From Pandoraea nosoerga (GTDB lineage Bacteria > Pseudomonadota > Gammaproteobacteria > Burkholderiales > Burkholderiaceae): a stretch of 64,000 bases of DNA. Where the stretch lies: positions 248,001-312,000 of the forward strand of contig NZ_CABPSC010000002.1 in NCBI RefSeq assembly GCF_902459585.1. Direction: 5' to 3'. This document shows positions 18,275-30,059 of this stretch, one piece after another (the first letter of the stretch is position 1; every line of letters begins with the position of its first letter). A program made the position numbers and the translations under genes. The notes below the pieces were generated by a model, which saw only the letters and a list, made by a program, of their open reading frames with translations, did no database searches and was not told the DNA's origin.

Positions 18275-18718
18275 TCACTGTCCGAGAGGCGGGCAGGGGG
18301 GCACGCGCTGCCCGTCGGCATCGACGACCATTTCGCCGTCTTCCTTGGCGAACGCAGCGCGTTGAGCGCCCGGCAGGATGTCGAGCACGACTTCCGAGGG
18401 GCGGCATAGCCGCACACCGCGTGCGGTGACGACGAACGGGCGATTGATGAGGATGGGATGCGAGAGCATGGCGTCGAGCAATTGGTCGTCGCTCAGCGAA
18501 GGATCCTCGAGGCCGAGTTCGGTGTAGGGCGTGCCACCTCTGCGCAGGGCATGGCGCACCGAAAGCCCGGCCTGGCGAATCAATGTCTGCAGCGTCCGAC
18601 GATCCGGCGGTGTGGCCAGGTACTCGATGATCACGGGCTCGATGCCCGCGTTGCGAATCATGGCGAGCGTGTTGCGTGACGTGCCGCACGCCGGGTTGTG
18701 ATAGATCGTGACGGACAT
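18275..18718 (-). CDS. arsC: arsenate reductase, glutaredoxin-coupled
   Basis: A 147-residue cytoplasmic enzyme that reduces arsenate to arsenite using glutathione and glutaredoxin. The catalytic Cys11 sits in the family motif HNPACGTSRNT, and later arginines (LINRPFVVT, then GVRLCRPSE) match those that bind the oxyanion. The length matches the E. coli type. It follows acr3 after a 28-bp gap on the same strand, so arsenite made here would be exported by Acr3. Confidence 0.95.
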   Translation of the reverse strand: MSVTIYHNPACGTSRNTLAMIRNAGIEPVIIEYLATPPDRRTLQTLIRQAGLSVRHALRRGGTPYTELGLEDPSLSDDQLLDAMLSHPILINRPFVVTARGVRLCRPSEVVLDILPGAQRAAFAKEDGEMVVDADGQRVPPCPPLGQ

Positions 18719-18746
18719 GAGGGTTTCCCGGAAGGTTGCGATTCCG

Positions 18747-19826
18747 CTATCGCGTTTCGTACCAGCGCTGCGACCGGTTGACGATGCCGACCACCAGCAG
18801 CATGACGGGGACCTCGATCAATACCCCGACGACCGTCGCCAGCGCCGCGCCGGACTGCAAGCCGAACAGGCTGATGGCGGTGGCGACCGCCAGTTCGAAA
18901 AAGTTGCTTGCCCCGATCAGCGCGGAAGGGCCGGCAACGCAGTGCGCGACACCAAGCTTGCAATTGAGCAGGTAAGCCAGCGCCGCGTTGAGCAACACCT
19001 GGATAAGAATCGGGACGGCGAGCAGCACAATGACCAGCGGCTCGCCGACGATGGCATTGCCCTGAAAACCGAAGAGCAGGACGAGCGTGGCGAGCAGCGC
19101 CCAGATCGAGCAGCGGCCCAGGCCGCCCACGACACGTTGATAGATCGCTTCCCCGCGCGCGAGCAGCATCTTTCGCAGCGCTTGCGCAATCATTACGGGC
19201 GCCACGATGTAGAGACCGACCGAGGCGATCAGCGTGTCCCACGGCACCGTGATGGACGACAAGCCGAGCAGCAGGCCGACGACTGGCGCGAATGCCACGA
19301 CCATGATGGCATCGTTGAGCGCGACTTGCGATAGCGTGAAGTAAGGATCGCCTTTGCAGAGCTGCGACCAGACGAAAACCATCGCCGTACATGGCGCCGC
19401 CGCGAGCAGGATGAGTCCGGCGATATAGCTGTCGAGTTGGTCCCCGGGCAGCCACGCCGCGAACAGATGTCGCACGAAGATCCACCCGAGCAGCGCCATC
19501 GAAAATGGCTTGACGAGCCAGTTGACGAACAGTGTGACGCCGATGCCCCGCCAGTGGCCGGCCACCTGGCCCATTGCGCGGAAGTCGATCTTGACCAGCA
19601 TGGGGATGATCATCACCCAGATCAGCAACCCGACGGGCAGATTGACGTGGGCGACTTCCATGCCGGCGATGGCGTGAAACGTGCCAGGCAACCGCTGCCC
19701 CAGCACCACGCCCGCGCCAATGCACAATGCCACCCAGAGACTCAGGTAGCGCTCGAAGGCTCCCATCGTGCCGGCTGGAACGAGGGGAGCGGCGGGAGCG
19801 GCGGACGTTTCGCGCGCGGCGCTCAC
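18747..19826 (-). CDS. acr3: arsenite efflux permease Acr3
   Basis: A 359-residue inner-membrane carrier with about ten segments that expels arsenite. The conserved cysteine region APCTAMVFVW and the following SQLCKGDPYFTLSQVALND loop are both present, as in the ACR3 family and unlike ArsB. The start is a GTG at 19826 with GGAG upstream. It is the first gene of an acr3-arsC operon with an inverted repeat just upstream; no arsR regulator is adjacent on either side. Confidence 0.93.
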   Translation of the reverse strand: MSAARETSAAPAAPLVPAGTMGAFERYLSLWVALCIGAGVVLGQRLPGTFHAIAGMEVAHVNLPVGLLIWVMIIPMLVKIDFRAMGQVAGHWRGIGVTLFVNWLVKPFSMALLGWIFVRHLFAAWLPGDQLDSYIAGLILLAAAPCTAMVFVWSQLCKGDPYFTLSQVALNDAIMVVAFAPVVGLLLGLSSITVPWDTLIASVGLYIVAPVMIAQALRKMLLARGEAIYQRVVGGLGRCSIWALLATLVLLFGFQGNAIVGEPLVIVLLAVPILIQVLLNAALAYLLNCKLGVAHCVAGPSALIGASNFFELAVATAISLFGLQSGAALATVVGVLIEVPVMLLVVGIVNRSQRWYETR

Positions 19827-19890
19827 GGACGGGACTCCGCGATCGCGCGGTGTCCGCCCTGCGATGCTCGTGACGATATCATTGCGTCGA

Positions 19891-19924
19891 TTTCCATATT
19901 TCTAATTTAATGGAAATATGGAAA
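19891..19924. promoter_or_regulatory. perfect 12-bp inverted repeat, candidate arsenic operator
   Basis: TTTCCATATTTC at 19891-19902 is matched by its exact reverse complement at 19913-19924, with a 10-bp A+T-rich spacer. It lies 65 bp before the acr3 start and 20 bp before the hutG stop. The form suits an ArsR-type repressor site that also contains the promoter. Confidence 0.65.
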
Positions 19925-19943
19925 AGTTGCAAACCGCCCACAC

Positions 19944-20906
19944 TCAGAGCAGCCGATAGGCGAGTCGGGCGGCCACGCGCGCGCCTGCGGCTTGAGCATC
20001 GAACTGCGGGTTATACTCCGCGAGATCCGCGACACGCAGCTTGCCCGAGCGGCGCACGTGCGTCACGATGGCCTCGATGACCGGCATCGGCACGCCGTAT
20101 GCCGCCGGCGCGGAAACGCCTGGCATGACGGGGGCGGGCAGCACGTCGAGATCGATCGTCAGATAAACGTGGGAGACGCCGGCGATCATCGCGTCGACGT
20201 CGGCCAGACGTGCGGCGAGGTCGCGCTCCTGCATGTCCACGTCTTCCACATACGTCACGTTCAGTTCGCGGGCGCGCTCGAACAGCGATGCCGTGTTGCT
20301 CAGCCGGCTGACGCCCAGGCAGGCATAGTCGAACGGAAGCCCCGCCGCCGCACAGGCCTCGGCGATCTGATCGAACGGAGTGCCCGACGTGCCGGGCCGC
20401 GCCGTGCGCAGATCGAAGTGCGCATCGAGGTTGAGGATCAGCACGCGCGAGCGGTCGCCCGCGGCGTCGAGATGCGCACGCAACCCCTGCCAGGTGCCCC
20501 AGGCGACCTCGTGTCCGCCGCCGAGCACGATCGGCTGCGCACCGGCGTCGAGCTGCCGGTGCACCCGTGCTGCGAGTGCCGCCTGTGCGATTTCGAGCGC
20601 GTCGCCTTCGCACGAGACGTCGCCCGCGTCGAACACGCGAATCATGTCGTGCGCCGGCAGATTCGCCAACGCGCGACGGATGGCAAGCGGCCCTTCGGCG
20701 GCGCCCGCGCGCCCCTGGTTGCGCTTGACGCCGGCATCGCAGGCGAAGCCGATGATGACCGGCGCGCCGCCGGGCGCGGCCTCGATGCGCGGATCGATTT
20801 CGCGCACGATGTTGAAAAGACGACGGGTGTCGCCGCGCTCGCCCGCGTCCGTGCGTCCGCGCCAGACGGTGGCGTCGGCCGGGACGGGCTTGAGTTGCTT
20901 TGCCAT
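19944..20906 (-). CDS. hutG: formimidoylglutamase
   Basis: A 320-residue arginase-fold enzyme that hydrolyses N-formimidoyl-L-glutamate to glutamate and formamide, the last step of this hut route. Manganese-ligand motifs are in order: GGGHEVAWG (near 129), NLDAHFDLR (near 158) and [10 protein letters not shown] (near 248). The start ATG at 20906 has AAAGGAGA at good spacing. It is the last gene of the hut operon, 27 bp after hutI. Confidence 0.93.
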   Translation of the reverse strand: MAKQLKPVPADATVWRGRTDAGERGDTRRLFNIVREIDPRIEAAPGGAPVIIGFACDAGVKRNQGRAGAAEGPLAIRRALANLPAHDMIRVFDAGDVSCEGDALEIAQAALAARVHRQLDAGAQPIVLGGGHEVAWGTWQGLRAHLDAAGDRSRVLILNLDAHFDLRTARPGTSGTPFDQIAEACAAAGLPFDYACLGVSRLSNTASLFERARELNVTYVEDVDMQERDLAARLADVDAMIAGVSHVYLTIDLDVLPAPVMPGVSAPAAYGVPMPVIEAIVTHVRRSGKLRVADLAEYNPQFDAQAAGARVAARLAYRLL

Positions 20907-20933
20907 GACGGCGTCTCCTTTGGGCGAAGCGGG

Positions 20934-22151
20934 TTACGCGCCGGCGAGCTCGCGCCACTGGCCATGGCGCACCGTTCGCGAGGGCAGATCGCCGCCCAGC
21001 CAGTAAGCCAGCTCGGCGGGACGCTCGATCTCCCACGCCACGAAGTCCGCCGTCTTGCCTGCTTCGAGCGTGCCGTGCGTGTCGAGCATGCCGAGCGCCT
21101 TGGCGGCGTTGCGTGTGACCCCCGCGAGCGCTTCTTCCGGCGTGAGGCCGAACAACGTGCAGGCCATGTTGAGCATGAGCCGCAGCGACAGTGCGGGCGA
21201 GGTGCCGGGATTCAGATCGGACGCCACGGCAATGTCCACGCCGTGACGGCGCAGCAGGTCGACCGGCGGCCGGCGTGTTTCCTGAAGCATGTGAAAGGCG
21301 CCCGGCAACAATACCGCCACCGTGCCGGCGCGCGCCATGGCGGCCGCGTCCTCCGGCGTCATGTACTCGAGATGATCCGCCGAGAGCGCGCCCAGCTCCG
21401 CGGCCAGACTCGAACCGCCGAGCGGCGACAATTGCTCGGCATGGAGCTTCACGGGAAGCTTGAGCTTCTGGGCGCGCAGCAGCACCCGCATGACCTGTGC
21501 CGGCGAGAACGCGATCGTTTCACAGAAAGCGTCGACGGCGTCGACGAGGCGCTCCTCGGCCAGCGTGGGCAGGATCTCGGCGCAGACGTAGTTCACGTAT
21601 TCGTCCGCTTTGCCCGCAAACTCCGACGGCACCGTGTGCGCGGCGAGGCACGTCGTCTTGACGGTGACCGGCAGCGCTTCGCCGAGGCGACGCGCCACGC
21701 GCAGCATCTTGCGTTCGCTATTGAGGTCGAGGCCATAGCCCGACTTGATCTCCACGGTGGTGACGCCGTCGCGCATGAGCGCCAGCAGACGCTTGCGCGC
21801 CGACTCGAACAGGGCGTCTTCGGTGGCGTCGCGCGTGTGGCGCACCGTGTGCTTGATGCCGCCGCCGGCCGCTGAGATTTCGGCATAGCTCACGCCCTGC
21901 AGCCGCTGCTCGAACTCGAGGCTGCGGTTGCCGCCGAATACCAGGTGCGTGTGGCAGTCGATCAGGCCGGGGGTAACCCACGCGCCCTGCAGGTCGATGC
22001 ATTCGTGCGCCCCGCTCGCGGGCCGCTCGTTGCGCGGGCCAACCCATTCGATTCGCTTGCCGTGCGTGACGATGACGGCGTCCTCGATGGCGTGATACCG
22101 GCCGTCGCGCATGGTCGCGACGTGGCAGTGCTTCCAGTAGATTCGTTTCAT
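20934..22151 (-). CDS. hutI: imidazolonepropionase
   Basis: A 405-residue amidohydrolase that opens the imidazolone ring to give N-formimidoyl-glutamate. Metal and substrate motifs are visible: [15 protein letters not shown] near 78, then KSGYGL (near 145), [12 protein letters not shown] (near 245) and [11 protein letters not shown] (near 325). The length matches the family. It begins 7 bp after the end of the permease gene and precedes hutG in the same operon. Confidence 0.96.
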   Translation of the reverse strand: MKRIYWKHCHVATMRDGRYHAIEDAVIVTHGKRIEWVGPRNERPASGAHECIDLQGAWVTPGLIDCHTHLVFGGNRSLEFEQRLQGVSYAEISAAGGGIKHTVRHTRDATEDALFESARKRLLALMRDGVTTVEIKSGYGLDLNSERKMLRVARRLGEALPVTVKTTCLAAHTVPSEFAGKADEYVNYVCAEILPTLAEERLVDAVDAFCETIAFSPAQVMRVLLRAQKLKLPVKLHAEQLSPLGGSSLAAELGALSADHLEYMTPEDAAAMARAGTVAVLLPGAFHMLQETRRPPVDLLRRHGVDIAVASDLNPGTSPALSLRLMLNMACTLFGLTPEEALAGVTRNAAKALGMLDTHGTLEAGKTADFVAWEIERPAELAYWLGGDLPSRTVRHGQWRELAGA

Positions 22152-22158
22152 GGCGCGC

Positions 22159-23541
22159 TCATTTCAGACTCATCTGGCCGCGCAGTGCCTGCGCCTGCCT
22201 GGGCTTGACCCCGAAGTGATATGCCGCCGACATCAGCACGATCCAGCCGGCGCCGACATACAGCGCGATGCGCGTGTCCTCCCTATAGCCGAGCACGCCG
22301 ATCACGAACAGCATGAATGCGATCGCCAGCGCCGGGCCGACCGGCCACAGCGGCACCTTGAACCTGAGCGCGGCAACCTCCGCGGCCGAGAGACGGCGGC
22401 GCATGGCGACCTGCGAGAGCAGGATCATGAGCCACACCCATACCGTCGCGAACGTGGCGATCGATGCAATGATGAGAAATACGCCTTCGGGAATCAGGTA
22501 GTTGAGCACCACGCCGACGAGCAGGGCAGCCGTCATCACGAGCACCGTCACCCAGGGCACGCCATGGCGCGACGTGGCGGTAAAGGCCGCCGGCGCCTGA
22601 CCGTGTTCGGCCATGCCGAACATCATGCGTCCCGCCCCGAAGATGTTGCTGTTGATGGCGGAGATGGCGGCCGAAATCACGATCAGGTTCAGGATCGCGG
22701 CGGCCGACTTGATGCCCAGGCCCGAGAAGATCTGCACGAACGGGCTGCCCTGGCTGCCGATGCCGGTCCACGGAAAGATCGCCATGAGCACCACCATCGT
22801 GAGCACGTAGAAGAGCAGAATGCGGGCCGGCACGGCGTTGATGGCGCGCGGGATCACCGTCTCGGGGTTCCTGGCTTCGCCTCCCGTGATGCCGATGATC
22901 TCGATGCCGCCATAAGCGAACATCACCACCGCGAGCGAGGCCACCAGACCGCCCCAGCCGTTGGGCAGGAAGCCGCCATGCACCCACAGATTGCTCGCCG
23001 CCGGCGCGTGTTCGCCATGCAGCTGCGCGCCGGTGAAGAGGATCACCGCGCCGCCGGCGATCATGGCCACGATGGCCAGGATCTTCACCAGCGCCAGCCA
23101 GAATTCCATTTCGCCGTACACCTTCACGTTGCACAGGTTCAGCCCGCAGATGAGCATCACGATGCCGAGCACCCAGATCCACTGCGGCACGTCGGGAAAC
23201 CAGAAGCCCATGTAGATGCCGAATGCCGTGACGTCGGCCAGACACACGATCACCATCTCGAGGATGTAGGTCCAGCCGGTGAGGAAGCCGGCAAGCGGGC
23301 CGAGATTGTCGCGGGCATAACGGCCGAACGAGCCGGACACGGGCTGCCGCACGACCATTTCGCCGAGCGCGCGCATGACCATGTACACCGCCGCGCCGCC
23401 CAGCACGTAGGCGAGGATGACGGCCGGGCCGGCGAGCTGGATGGCCGAGGCCGAACCGTAGAACAGGCCCGTGCCGATGGCCGAGCCGAGCGCCAGAAAG
23501 CGGATGTGCCGCGCGCTCAGATTGCGTTGCAGGTTTTTCAA
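22159..23541 (-). CDS. amino-acid permease, probable histidine transporter
   Basis: A 460-residue amino-acid-polyamine-organocation permease with about twelve segments; the first shows the unwound substrate-binding motif [13 protein letters not shown]. The sequence is of the proline/histidine permease type (ProY/HutT). Its place between hutH and hutI makes histidine the most likely substrate. The start is a TTG at 23541 with AGGAGA five bases upstream. Confidence 0.9.
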   Translation of the reverse strand: MKNLQRNLSARHIRFLALGSAIGTGLFYGSASAIQLAGPAVILAYVLGGAAVYMVMRALGEMVVRQPVSGSFGRYARDNLGPLAGFLTGWTYILEMVIVCLADVTAFGIYMGFWFPDVPQWIWVLGIVMLICGLNLCNVKVYGEMEFWLALVKILAIVAMIAGGAVILFTGAQLHGEHAPAASNLWVHGGFLPNGWGGLVASLAVVMFAYGGIEIIGITGGEARNPETVIPRAINAVPARILLFYVLTMVVLMAIFPWTGIGSQGSPFVQIFSGLGIKSAAAILNLIVISAAISAINSNIFGAGRMMFGMAEHGQAPAAFTATSRHGVPWVTVLVMTAALLVGVVLNYLIPEGVFLIIASIATFATVWVWLMILLSQVAMRRRLSAAEVAALRFKVPLWPVGPALAIAFMLFVIGVLGYREDTRIALYVGAGWIVLMSAAYHFGVKPRQAQALRGQMSLK

Positions 23542-23685
23542 GCTGTCTCCTGAAGGCGTGATGCACCGGCCCGCGAGAGCGGGCGGCGAAGGAAATCGGG
23601 TTGTGCGGCCAACCCGGCACGCGTATACGCCGGGGCACGAATCGCTGTTCGTTACGCCCCGGCGGGGCGTGACATCAATGGCGAA

Positions 23686-25218
23686 TCAGACGCTCGGCAG
23701 CATGCCGGACGGCACCAGCTCGCTCAACCGGCGTTGCGCGATCAGGGCACTGGCGCCCTCGATGTCCGGGGCGAAATAGCGATCCTTATCGTAGAACGGA
23801 ACGGACTGGCGCAGCAGCGTGCGGGCGCGCTCGAGCACTGGCGTCGTCTTGACGCCCTCACGGAAGTCCAGGCCCTGGCAGGCGCCGAGCCATTCGATCG
23901 CGAGGATGCCTTCGACGTTATCGGCCATCTCCCAAAGCCGTTTGCCGGCATTGGGCGCCATCGACACGTGGTCTTCCTGGTTGGCCGAGGTCGGGAGACT
24001 ATCAACGCTCGCCGGATGTGCCAAGGCCTTGTTCTCGGAGGCCAGGGCAGCGGCCGTCACCTGCGCGATCATGAAACCGGAGTTCACGCCGCCGTTGGCC
24101 ACGAGAAACGCCGGCAACTGGGACATGTGCTTGTCCATCATGAGCGAAATGCGGCGCTCGCTGAGCGCGCCGATTTCCGCGAGCGCCAGGGCGAGGTTGT
24201 CGGCCGCCATGGCAACCGGCTCCGCATGGAAGTTGCCGCCGGAGATCACGTCGCCCTGTTCCCAGAACACGAGCGGGTTGTCCGACACGGCATTCGCCTC
24301 GATCGCCAGCACCTCGGCGGCCTGACGGATCTGCGTGAGGCACGCACCCATCACCTGCGGCTGGCAGCGCAGCGAATACGGGTCTTGCACCTTCTCGCAG
24401 TTCGCATGCGACTGGCCGACCTCGCTCGTCTCGCCGAGCAGATGGCGGTACACGGCCGCCGCGTCGATCTGGCCGCGCTGGCCGCGCGCGGCGTGAATAC
24501 GTGCATCGAACGGCGCGCGCGAGCCGAGCATCGCTTCGACCGTCAGTGCGCCGCACACGCTGGCCGCCGCGTACAGGTCTTCGGCTTCGAACAGGCCTCG
24601 CAACGCGTAGGCCGTAGACACCTGCGTGCCGTTTAGCAGCGCCAGACCTTCCTTGGCGGCGAGCGTGAGCGGCTCGAGGCCGGCGACGGCGAGCGCCTCG
24701 CGCGCGCTCATCCATTGGCCGCGATAGCGCGCCTGGCCCTCGCCGAGCAGCAGCAGCGACATATGGGCGAGCGGCGCGAGGTCGCCCGAGGCGCCGACCG
24801 AGCCCTTGAGCGGGATGCGCGGATAGACCTCGGCATTGACCAGCGCGACGAGCGCGTCGATCACCTTGCGGCGAATGCCCGACAGGCCACGCGCCAGACT
24901 GTTGATCTTGAGCACCATGATGAGGCGCACCATCGCGTCGTCGAGCGGTGCGCCGACGCCTGCCGCATGCGAGAGCACGAGCGAGCGCTGCAGATTCTCC
25001 AGATCCTCGTGGGCAATGCGCGTTTGCGCGAGCAGGCCGAAGCCGGTGTTGATGCCGTAAGCGGTGCGGCCCTCTGCCACGATAGCCTCGACGCACGCCA
25101 CGCTCTTGTCGATGGCGGCGCAAGCGGCGGGATCGAGCGTGACGGTGATCGGGGTCTGATAGACCTCGCGCAACTGGGCGAGCGTCAGTGCGCCGGGCGT
25201 CACAAAGAGTTGGGACAT
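23686..25218 (-). CDS. hutH: histidine ammonia-lyase
   Basis: A 510-residue enzyme that removes ammonia from L-histidine to give urocanate. The Ala143-Ser144-Gly145 triad that forms the MIO cofactor is present in [12 protein letters not shown], as is the family stretch [19 protein letters not shown]. The ATG at 25218 is chosen because AAGGA precedes it; a start at 25242 would place that site inside the gene. It lies 121 bp after hutU, a gap largely filled by a tandem repeat. Confidence 0.96.
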   Translation of the reverse strand: MSQLFVTPGALTLAQLREVYQTPITVTLDPAACAAIDKSVACVEAIVAEGRTAYGINTGFGLLAQTRIAHEDLENLQRSLVLSHAAGVGAPLDDAMVRLIMVLKINSLARGLSGIRRKVIDALVALVNAEVYPRIPLKGSVGASGDLAPLAHMSLLLLGEGQARYRGQWMSAREALAVAGLEPLTLAAKEGLALLNGTQVSTAYALRGLFEAEDLYAAASVCGALTVEAMLGSRAPFDARIHAARGQRGQIDAAAVYRHLLGETSEVGQSHANCEKVQDPYSLRCQPQVMGACLTQIRQAAEVLAIEANAVSDNPLVFWEQGDVISGGNFHAEPVAMAADNLALALAEIGALSERRISLMMDKHMSQLPAFLVANGGVNSGFMIAQVTAAALASENKALAHPASVDSLPTSANQEDHVSMAPNAGKRLWEMADNVEGILAIEWLGACQGLDFREGVKTTPVLERARTLLRQSVPFYDKDRYFAPDIEGASALIAQRRLSELVPSGMLPSV

Positions 25219-25265
25219 GGATGGATTTCCTTGATTCGACATATTCGGTGTTTCGCAGGTAATGC

Positions 25266-25339
25266 GATGGCTTTGGCGATGACTTTGGCGATGACTTTGG
25301 CGATGACTTTGGCGATGACCTCGGCGATGACCTCGGCGA

Positions 25340-25349
<10 letters not shown>
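25266..25349. repeat. seven-copy 12-bp tandem repeat over the hutU 3' end
   Basis: Seven units of a 12-bp sequence near GATGACTTTGGC run from 25266 to 25349. Three are identical, one begins GATGGC, two carry CCTC in place of CTTT, and the last contains the hutU stop codon at 25340-25342. The array therefore starts inside the hutU coding end and extends towards hutH. Confidence 0.9.
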
Positions 25350-27031
<1,682 letters not shown>

Positions 27032-27076
27032 AACGTTCCTCTGTTTCGTCGAGTTCATGGCAGATGCCTGCCGGAG

Positions 27077-27106
27077 TGACTTGTACAGTATTGTATATAC
27101 AAGTCA
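27077..27106. promoter_or_regulatory. HutC operator, nested palindromes
   Basis: A perfect 12-bp palindrome TTGTATATACAA (27091-27102) lies within a larger one: TGACTTGTA at 27077-27085 is the reverse complement of TACAAGTCA at 27098-27106. TGTATATACA-type sites are the known HutC target, and this lies between hutC and hutU where the operon promoter should be. Confidence 0.8.
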
Positions 27107-27178
27107 TCGTGAACTAGGGTTTTCACGCAGTCGGAACGACGGGCCAATGGGCGCGACTCGCGCGAGGCGCGGACGACC

Positions 27179-27934
27179 TTACGGGCTATCGCCGAAGCGG
27201 CCTTCGAGTCGATGGCGCGAGCCGGGGTGCAGCAGGCGCGCGACGGAGACGATGCGCTTGCCGGTCCATGTGCGGCGGCGAATCAGCAGGCACGGCTCGG
27301 TGCGCGCGATGTGCAGCATGTGCGCTTCCTCGGGCGTTGCGGTCACGGCTTCCACGACGTGCTCGCCCGACGTGAGCGGCGAAATGCGCTGCAGATAGGC
27401 GTTCGGCGTGAGCTTGGTGAAGTCCTGCGCGAGGTAGTGCGGCGCCAGTCCGGGATTGACGTAGCGGTCTTCGATCTGGACAGGCACGTTGTCCTGGTAG
27501 TGGACGATGACCGAGTGGAAGAGGGGCTCGCGTTCCTGGAGCCCCATCGCGAGGGCGCGCTCCGGACCGGCGAGTTCCTCGCGCAGCAGCTTCACTTCCG
27601 CGCGATGGCGATGACCGTGCTCGGAGATTTCGTCGGCGATGTTGTTGACGGCGAGCAGCGGCGAGTGCGATTTCGGCTCGGCCACGAACGTGCCGACACC
27701 CTGCATGCGCACGAGCCGGCCTTCGGCGGTGAGTTCGCGCAGCGCGCGATTGACCGTCATGCGGCTCACGCCGGAAAGCTCGACGAGTTCGTTCTCCGAA
27801 GGCACACGATGATGCGGCGGCCACGCCCCGCTGTCGATCTGATGACAGATGAACTGCTTGAGCTGCAGATAGCGGGGCGCGGGCCCCGGTTCGGTGAGCG
27901 TTTCGACAGTGGGCTGTGCAGTTTGACGTGGCAC
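27179..27934 (-). CDS. hutC: histidine utilisation repressor
   Basis: A 251-residue GntR/HutC-type repressor that senses urocanate. The winged helix is at about 35-95 (HRVPSENELVELSGVSRMTV, then RALRELTAEGRLVRMQGVGT) and the UTRA effector domain follows. The GTG at 27934 has GGAGAGG nine bases upstream; the frame is open to 28171 but the extra residues are not protein-like. It is transcribed towards the hut operon, with the operator in the 147-bp gap before hutU. Confidence 0.93.
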   Translation of the reverse strand: MPRQTAQPTVETLTEPGPAPRYLQLKQFICHQIDSGAWPPHHRVPSENELVELSGVSRMTVNRALRELTAEGRLVRMQGVGTFVAEPKSHSPLLAVNNIADEISEHGHRHRAEVKLLREELAGPERALAMGLQEREPLFHSVIVHYQDNVPVQIEDRYVNPGLAPHYLAQDFTKLTPNAYLQRISPLTSGEHVVEAVTATPEEAHMLHIARTEPCLLIRRRTWTGKRIVSVARLLHPGSRHRLEGRFGDSP

Positions 27935-28079
27935 CTTGTTGGCCTCTCCGGACACTGTGTGCGGGTGGAAAGCCTGAAGGATAAGCCAATCGCCGGCCGG
28001 ACAGGGGAAAAATGCGGCGCCCGCATGAAGAACGGCTCGGGGCCGGAGGCTGCTGCGCCGTCCGCGCAATCCCGGCGGC

Positions 28080-29255
28080 TTACCAGCCGTGCAGCCGCGG
28101 CCACACGGCCACGTCGCCCGTCGGAGAGACGGCGTGGTACTCGGGGAATTGAGCGCCGGTCGCACAGGCATGATTGGGCAGAATGCGCAGCAGCGTACCG
28201 ATCGGAAAACGCGTGGCGATGTCGCGATCGGGCTCGCCCTCGCGCGACAGAATACCGTGCTCCTGATTGGCGCCGCTCAGGACATAGCCGGGCATGACGC
28301 TGCCGTCGATGCCGCAGACCTGACCGTAGCCGAAGTCGCGCCTTTGCTTGCCCGTGCCGCGATCCCGGCTCATGGCCATCCAGCCGGCGTCGACAATGGC
28401 CCAGCCCTTGTCCGTTTGATGGCCGATCACCGTCGTGAGCACACTCAGCGCAAGTTCGTCGATCGTGCATACACCGATGTTATGCATGACCAGATCGAAG
28501 AACACATAGACCCCTGCGCGGACTTCGGTCACGCCCTCGAGATGCCGGGCCGAAAGCGCCGTGGGCGTCGAGCCCACGCTCACCACCGGACACGGCAGGC
28601 CGGCGTCGCGCAGGCGCGCTGCCGCGCGCACGCAACCCGCGCGCTCTTGCTCGGCGATCGCGGCAAGCGCCTGTGGCGTATCGAACTCGTAGCTCGAGCC
28701 CGCATGCGTCATCACCCCGCCGAGCCTGGCGCCGCCTTCGTGCAGCGTGCGAGCCACCTCGAGCAACGCATCTTCCTCCGGACGGATACCGGAACGGTGG
28801 CCATCGGTGTCGATCTCGATCCACACGTCGAACGTTTCGCCGTATTCGGCCCCGAACGCGACGATCGCCTGGGCCGACGCCACGCTGTCCGTGACGATCT
28901 TCAGAGCGCAGCCGCGCCGCCGAAGCGCAAGCGCGGCCGGCAGCTTGCTCGCGACCATCCCGACCGCGTACAGGATATCGGTGACGCCGTCATCGAAGCA
29001 GCGGGCGGCTTCCTTGAGTGTCGAGACGGTGACGCCCGTCGCACCGGCGGCCGCCTGCGCGCGCGCCACCTCCATACACTTGCTGGTCTTGACGTGCGGG
29101 CGCAAGCGCACGCCCAGCGCGTCCATGCGCTCCTGCATGCGGCGGATGTTGTGCTGCATGCGCGACACATCGATCAGGGCAGCGGGCGTATCAAGGGTAT
29201 CGAGCGTATCGAGCGTCTGCATCGAAGCGAGCGATGCGGCGGATATGGAAGTCAT
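28080..29255 (-). CDS. DSD1-family PLP enzyme (D-threonine aldolase / D-serine dehydratase type)
   Basis: A 391-residue fold-III PLP enzyme. The lysine that should bind PLP is in RPHVKTSKC near residue 55, and the C-terminal domain carries the zinc-type ligands of the family near the end (LRILPNHACATGAQF). Enzymes of this group act on D-threonine, D-3-hydroxyaspartate or D-serine. Residues 15-25 are a triple TLD repeat, which mirrors a 9-bp DNA repeat. The start ATG at 29255 has GAGGAG upstream. It follows the HAD gene by 16 bp and is divergent from a LysR gene two genes away. Confidence 0.88.
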   Translation of the reverse strand: MTSISAASLASMQTLDTLDTLDTPAALIDVSRMQHNIRRMQERMDALGVRLRPHVKTSKCMEVARAQAAAGATGVTVSTLKEAARCFDDGVTDILYAVGMVASKLPAALALRRRGCALKIVTDSVASAQAIVAFGAEYGETFDVWIEIDTDGHRSGIRPEEDALLEVARTLHEGGARLGGVMTHAGSSYEFDTPQALAAIAEQERAGCVRAAARLRDAGLPCPVVSVGSTPTALSARHLEGVTEVRAGVYVFFDLVMHNIGVCTIDELALSVLTTVIGHQTDKGWAIVDAGWMAMSRDRGTGKQRRDFGYGQVCGIDGSVMPGYVLSGANQEHGILSREGEPDRDIATRFPIGTLLRILPNHACATGAQFPEYHAVSPTGDVAVWPRLHGW

Positions 29256-29271
29256 GGTGCGCTCCTCAACG

Positions 29272-29931
29272 TCAAGCGTGAAAATGTCGAAGCCACGCGA
29301 GCGCGGGTTCGAGGGTGGCGGCCTCGCGCTCGGCCGGCGGCGCCCCGTCGGGCCGCGGCAGGCCGACACGGTTGTGCCAGAACGTGCGCAGGCCCACGGC
29401 CGACGTGCCGAACAGGTCGTAACCGGAGCCGGCCACGAACGCCGCATCGCCGGCAGGCACGCCCAGCCGGTCGAGCGCCATGCGGTAAGGGCGCGGATCG
29501 GGCTTGTAGAACCCCGCTTCTTCGGACGTCACTACGGCGTCCCATTCGATGCCGAGCCGAGCCGCCGCCTGATGGCCCAGTGTCCTGGAGCAGTTCGTGA
29601 CGACGGCGAGCTTGCAGTGCGGGCGCAACGCAGCGAGCAACTCGCGCGCGCCGTCCCAGGCGGGCAGCGAGCGCCACCCCGCCTCGAGCGCGAGCAGCGC
29701 TGCCGGCGGCAGGCCGACGTGGCCGGCCGCTTCGCGCACGAGCTGCTCGTAGCTCACGTAAGCGCCGCAGCCGTAGGTTCTGCGCAGATACTCGGCGCGC
29801 CACGCGCGCCCGGCGGTCTCGCTGCCCGCGGCGCGATTCCAGAGCGTCCACGAGTCGAGCAGTGCCGTGAGCAGATCGAACAGCACGGCGCGTGGCCAGC
29901 CGTCTGTGTGAGGTGTCGCAGCGTCGGACAT
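29272..29931 (-). CDS. HAD-superfamily hydrolase, haloacid dehalogenase type II-like
   Basis: A 219-residue HAD enzyme. Motif I with the nucleophilic Asp is VLFDLLTALLDSW (near 17), motif II is VVTNCSRT, the lysine of motif III is in GFYKPDPRPY, and the acidic motif IV is VAGSGYDLFG. The layout matches 2-haloacid dehalogenases and phosphatases of that branch. It is the first gene of an operon with the DSD1-type enzyme. The true substrate is unknown; a phospho- or halo-acid is possible. Confidence 0.85.
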   Translation of the reverse strand: MSDAATPHTDGWPRAVLFDLLTALLDSWTLWNRAAGSETAGRAWRAEYLRRTYGCGAYVSYEQLVREAAGHVGLPPAALLALEAGWRSLPAWDGARELLAALRPHCKLAVVTNCSRTLGHQAAARLGIEWDAVVTSEEAGFYKPDPRPYRMALDRLGVPAGDAAFVAGSGYDLFGTSAVGLRTFWHNRVGLPRPDGAPPAEREAATLEPALAWLRHFHA

Positions 29932-30059
29932 AAGGGCCTCGGAGAAAAAATTCACTGAAGTTCGCGAACGGCACGGGCGCCGCCGGATAGCGACCAATGT
30001 AGATCGCAAACCGCTTGCCGTGGTTAAATCTCACAACATCCATCATTAACTTCAAGTGA

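Noticed and set aside
19992-21875. 627-codon forward frame opposite hutG and hutI
   Set aside because: It is antisense to two well-recognised enzymes and shows no protein-like pattern.
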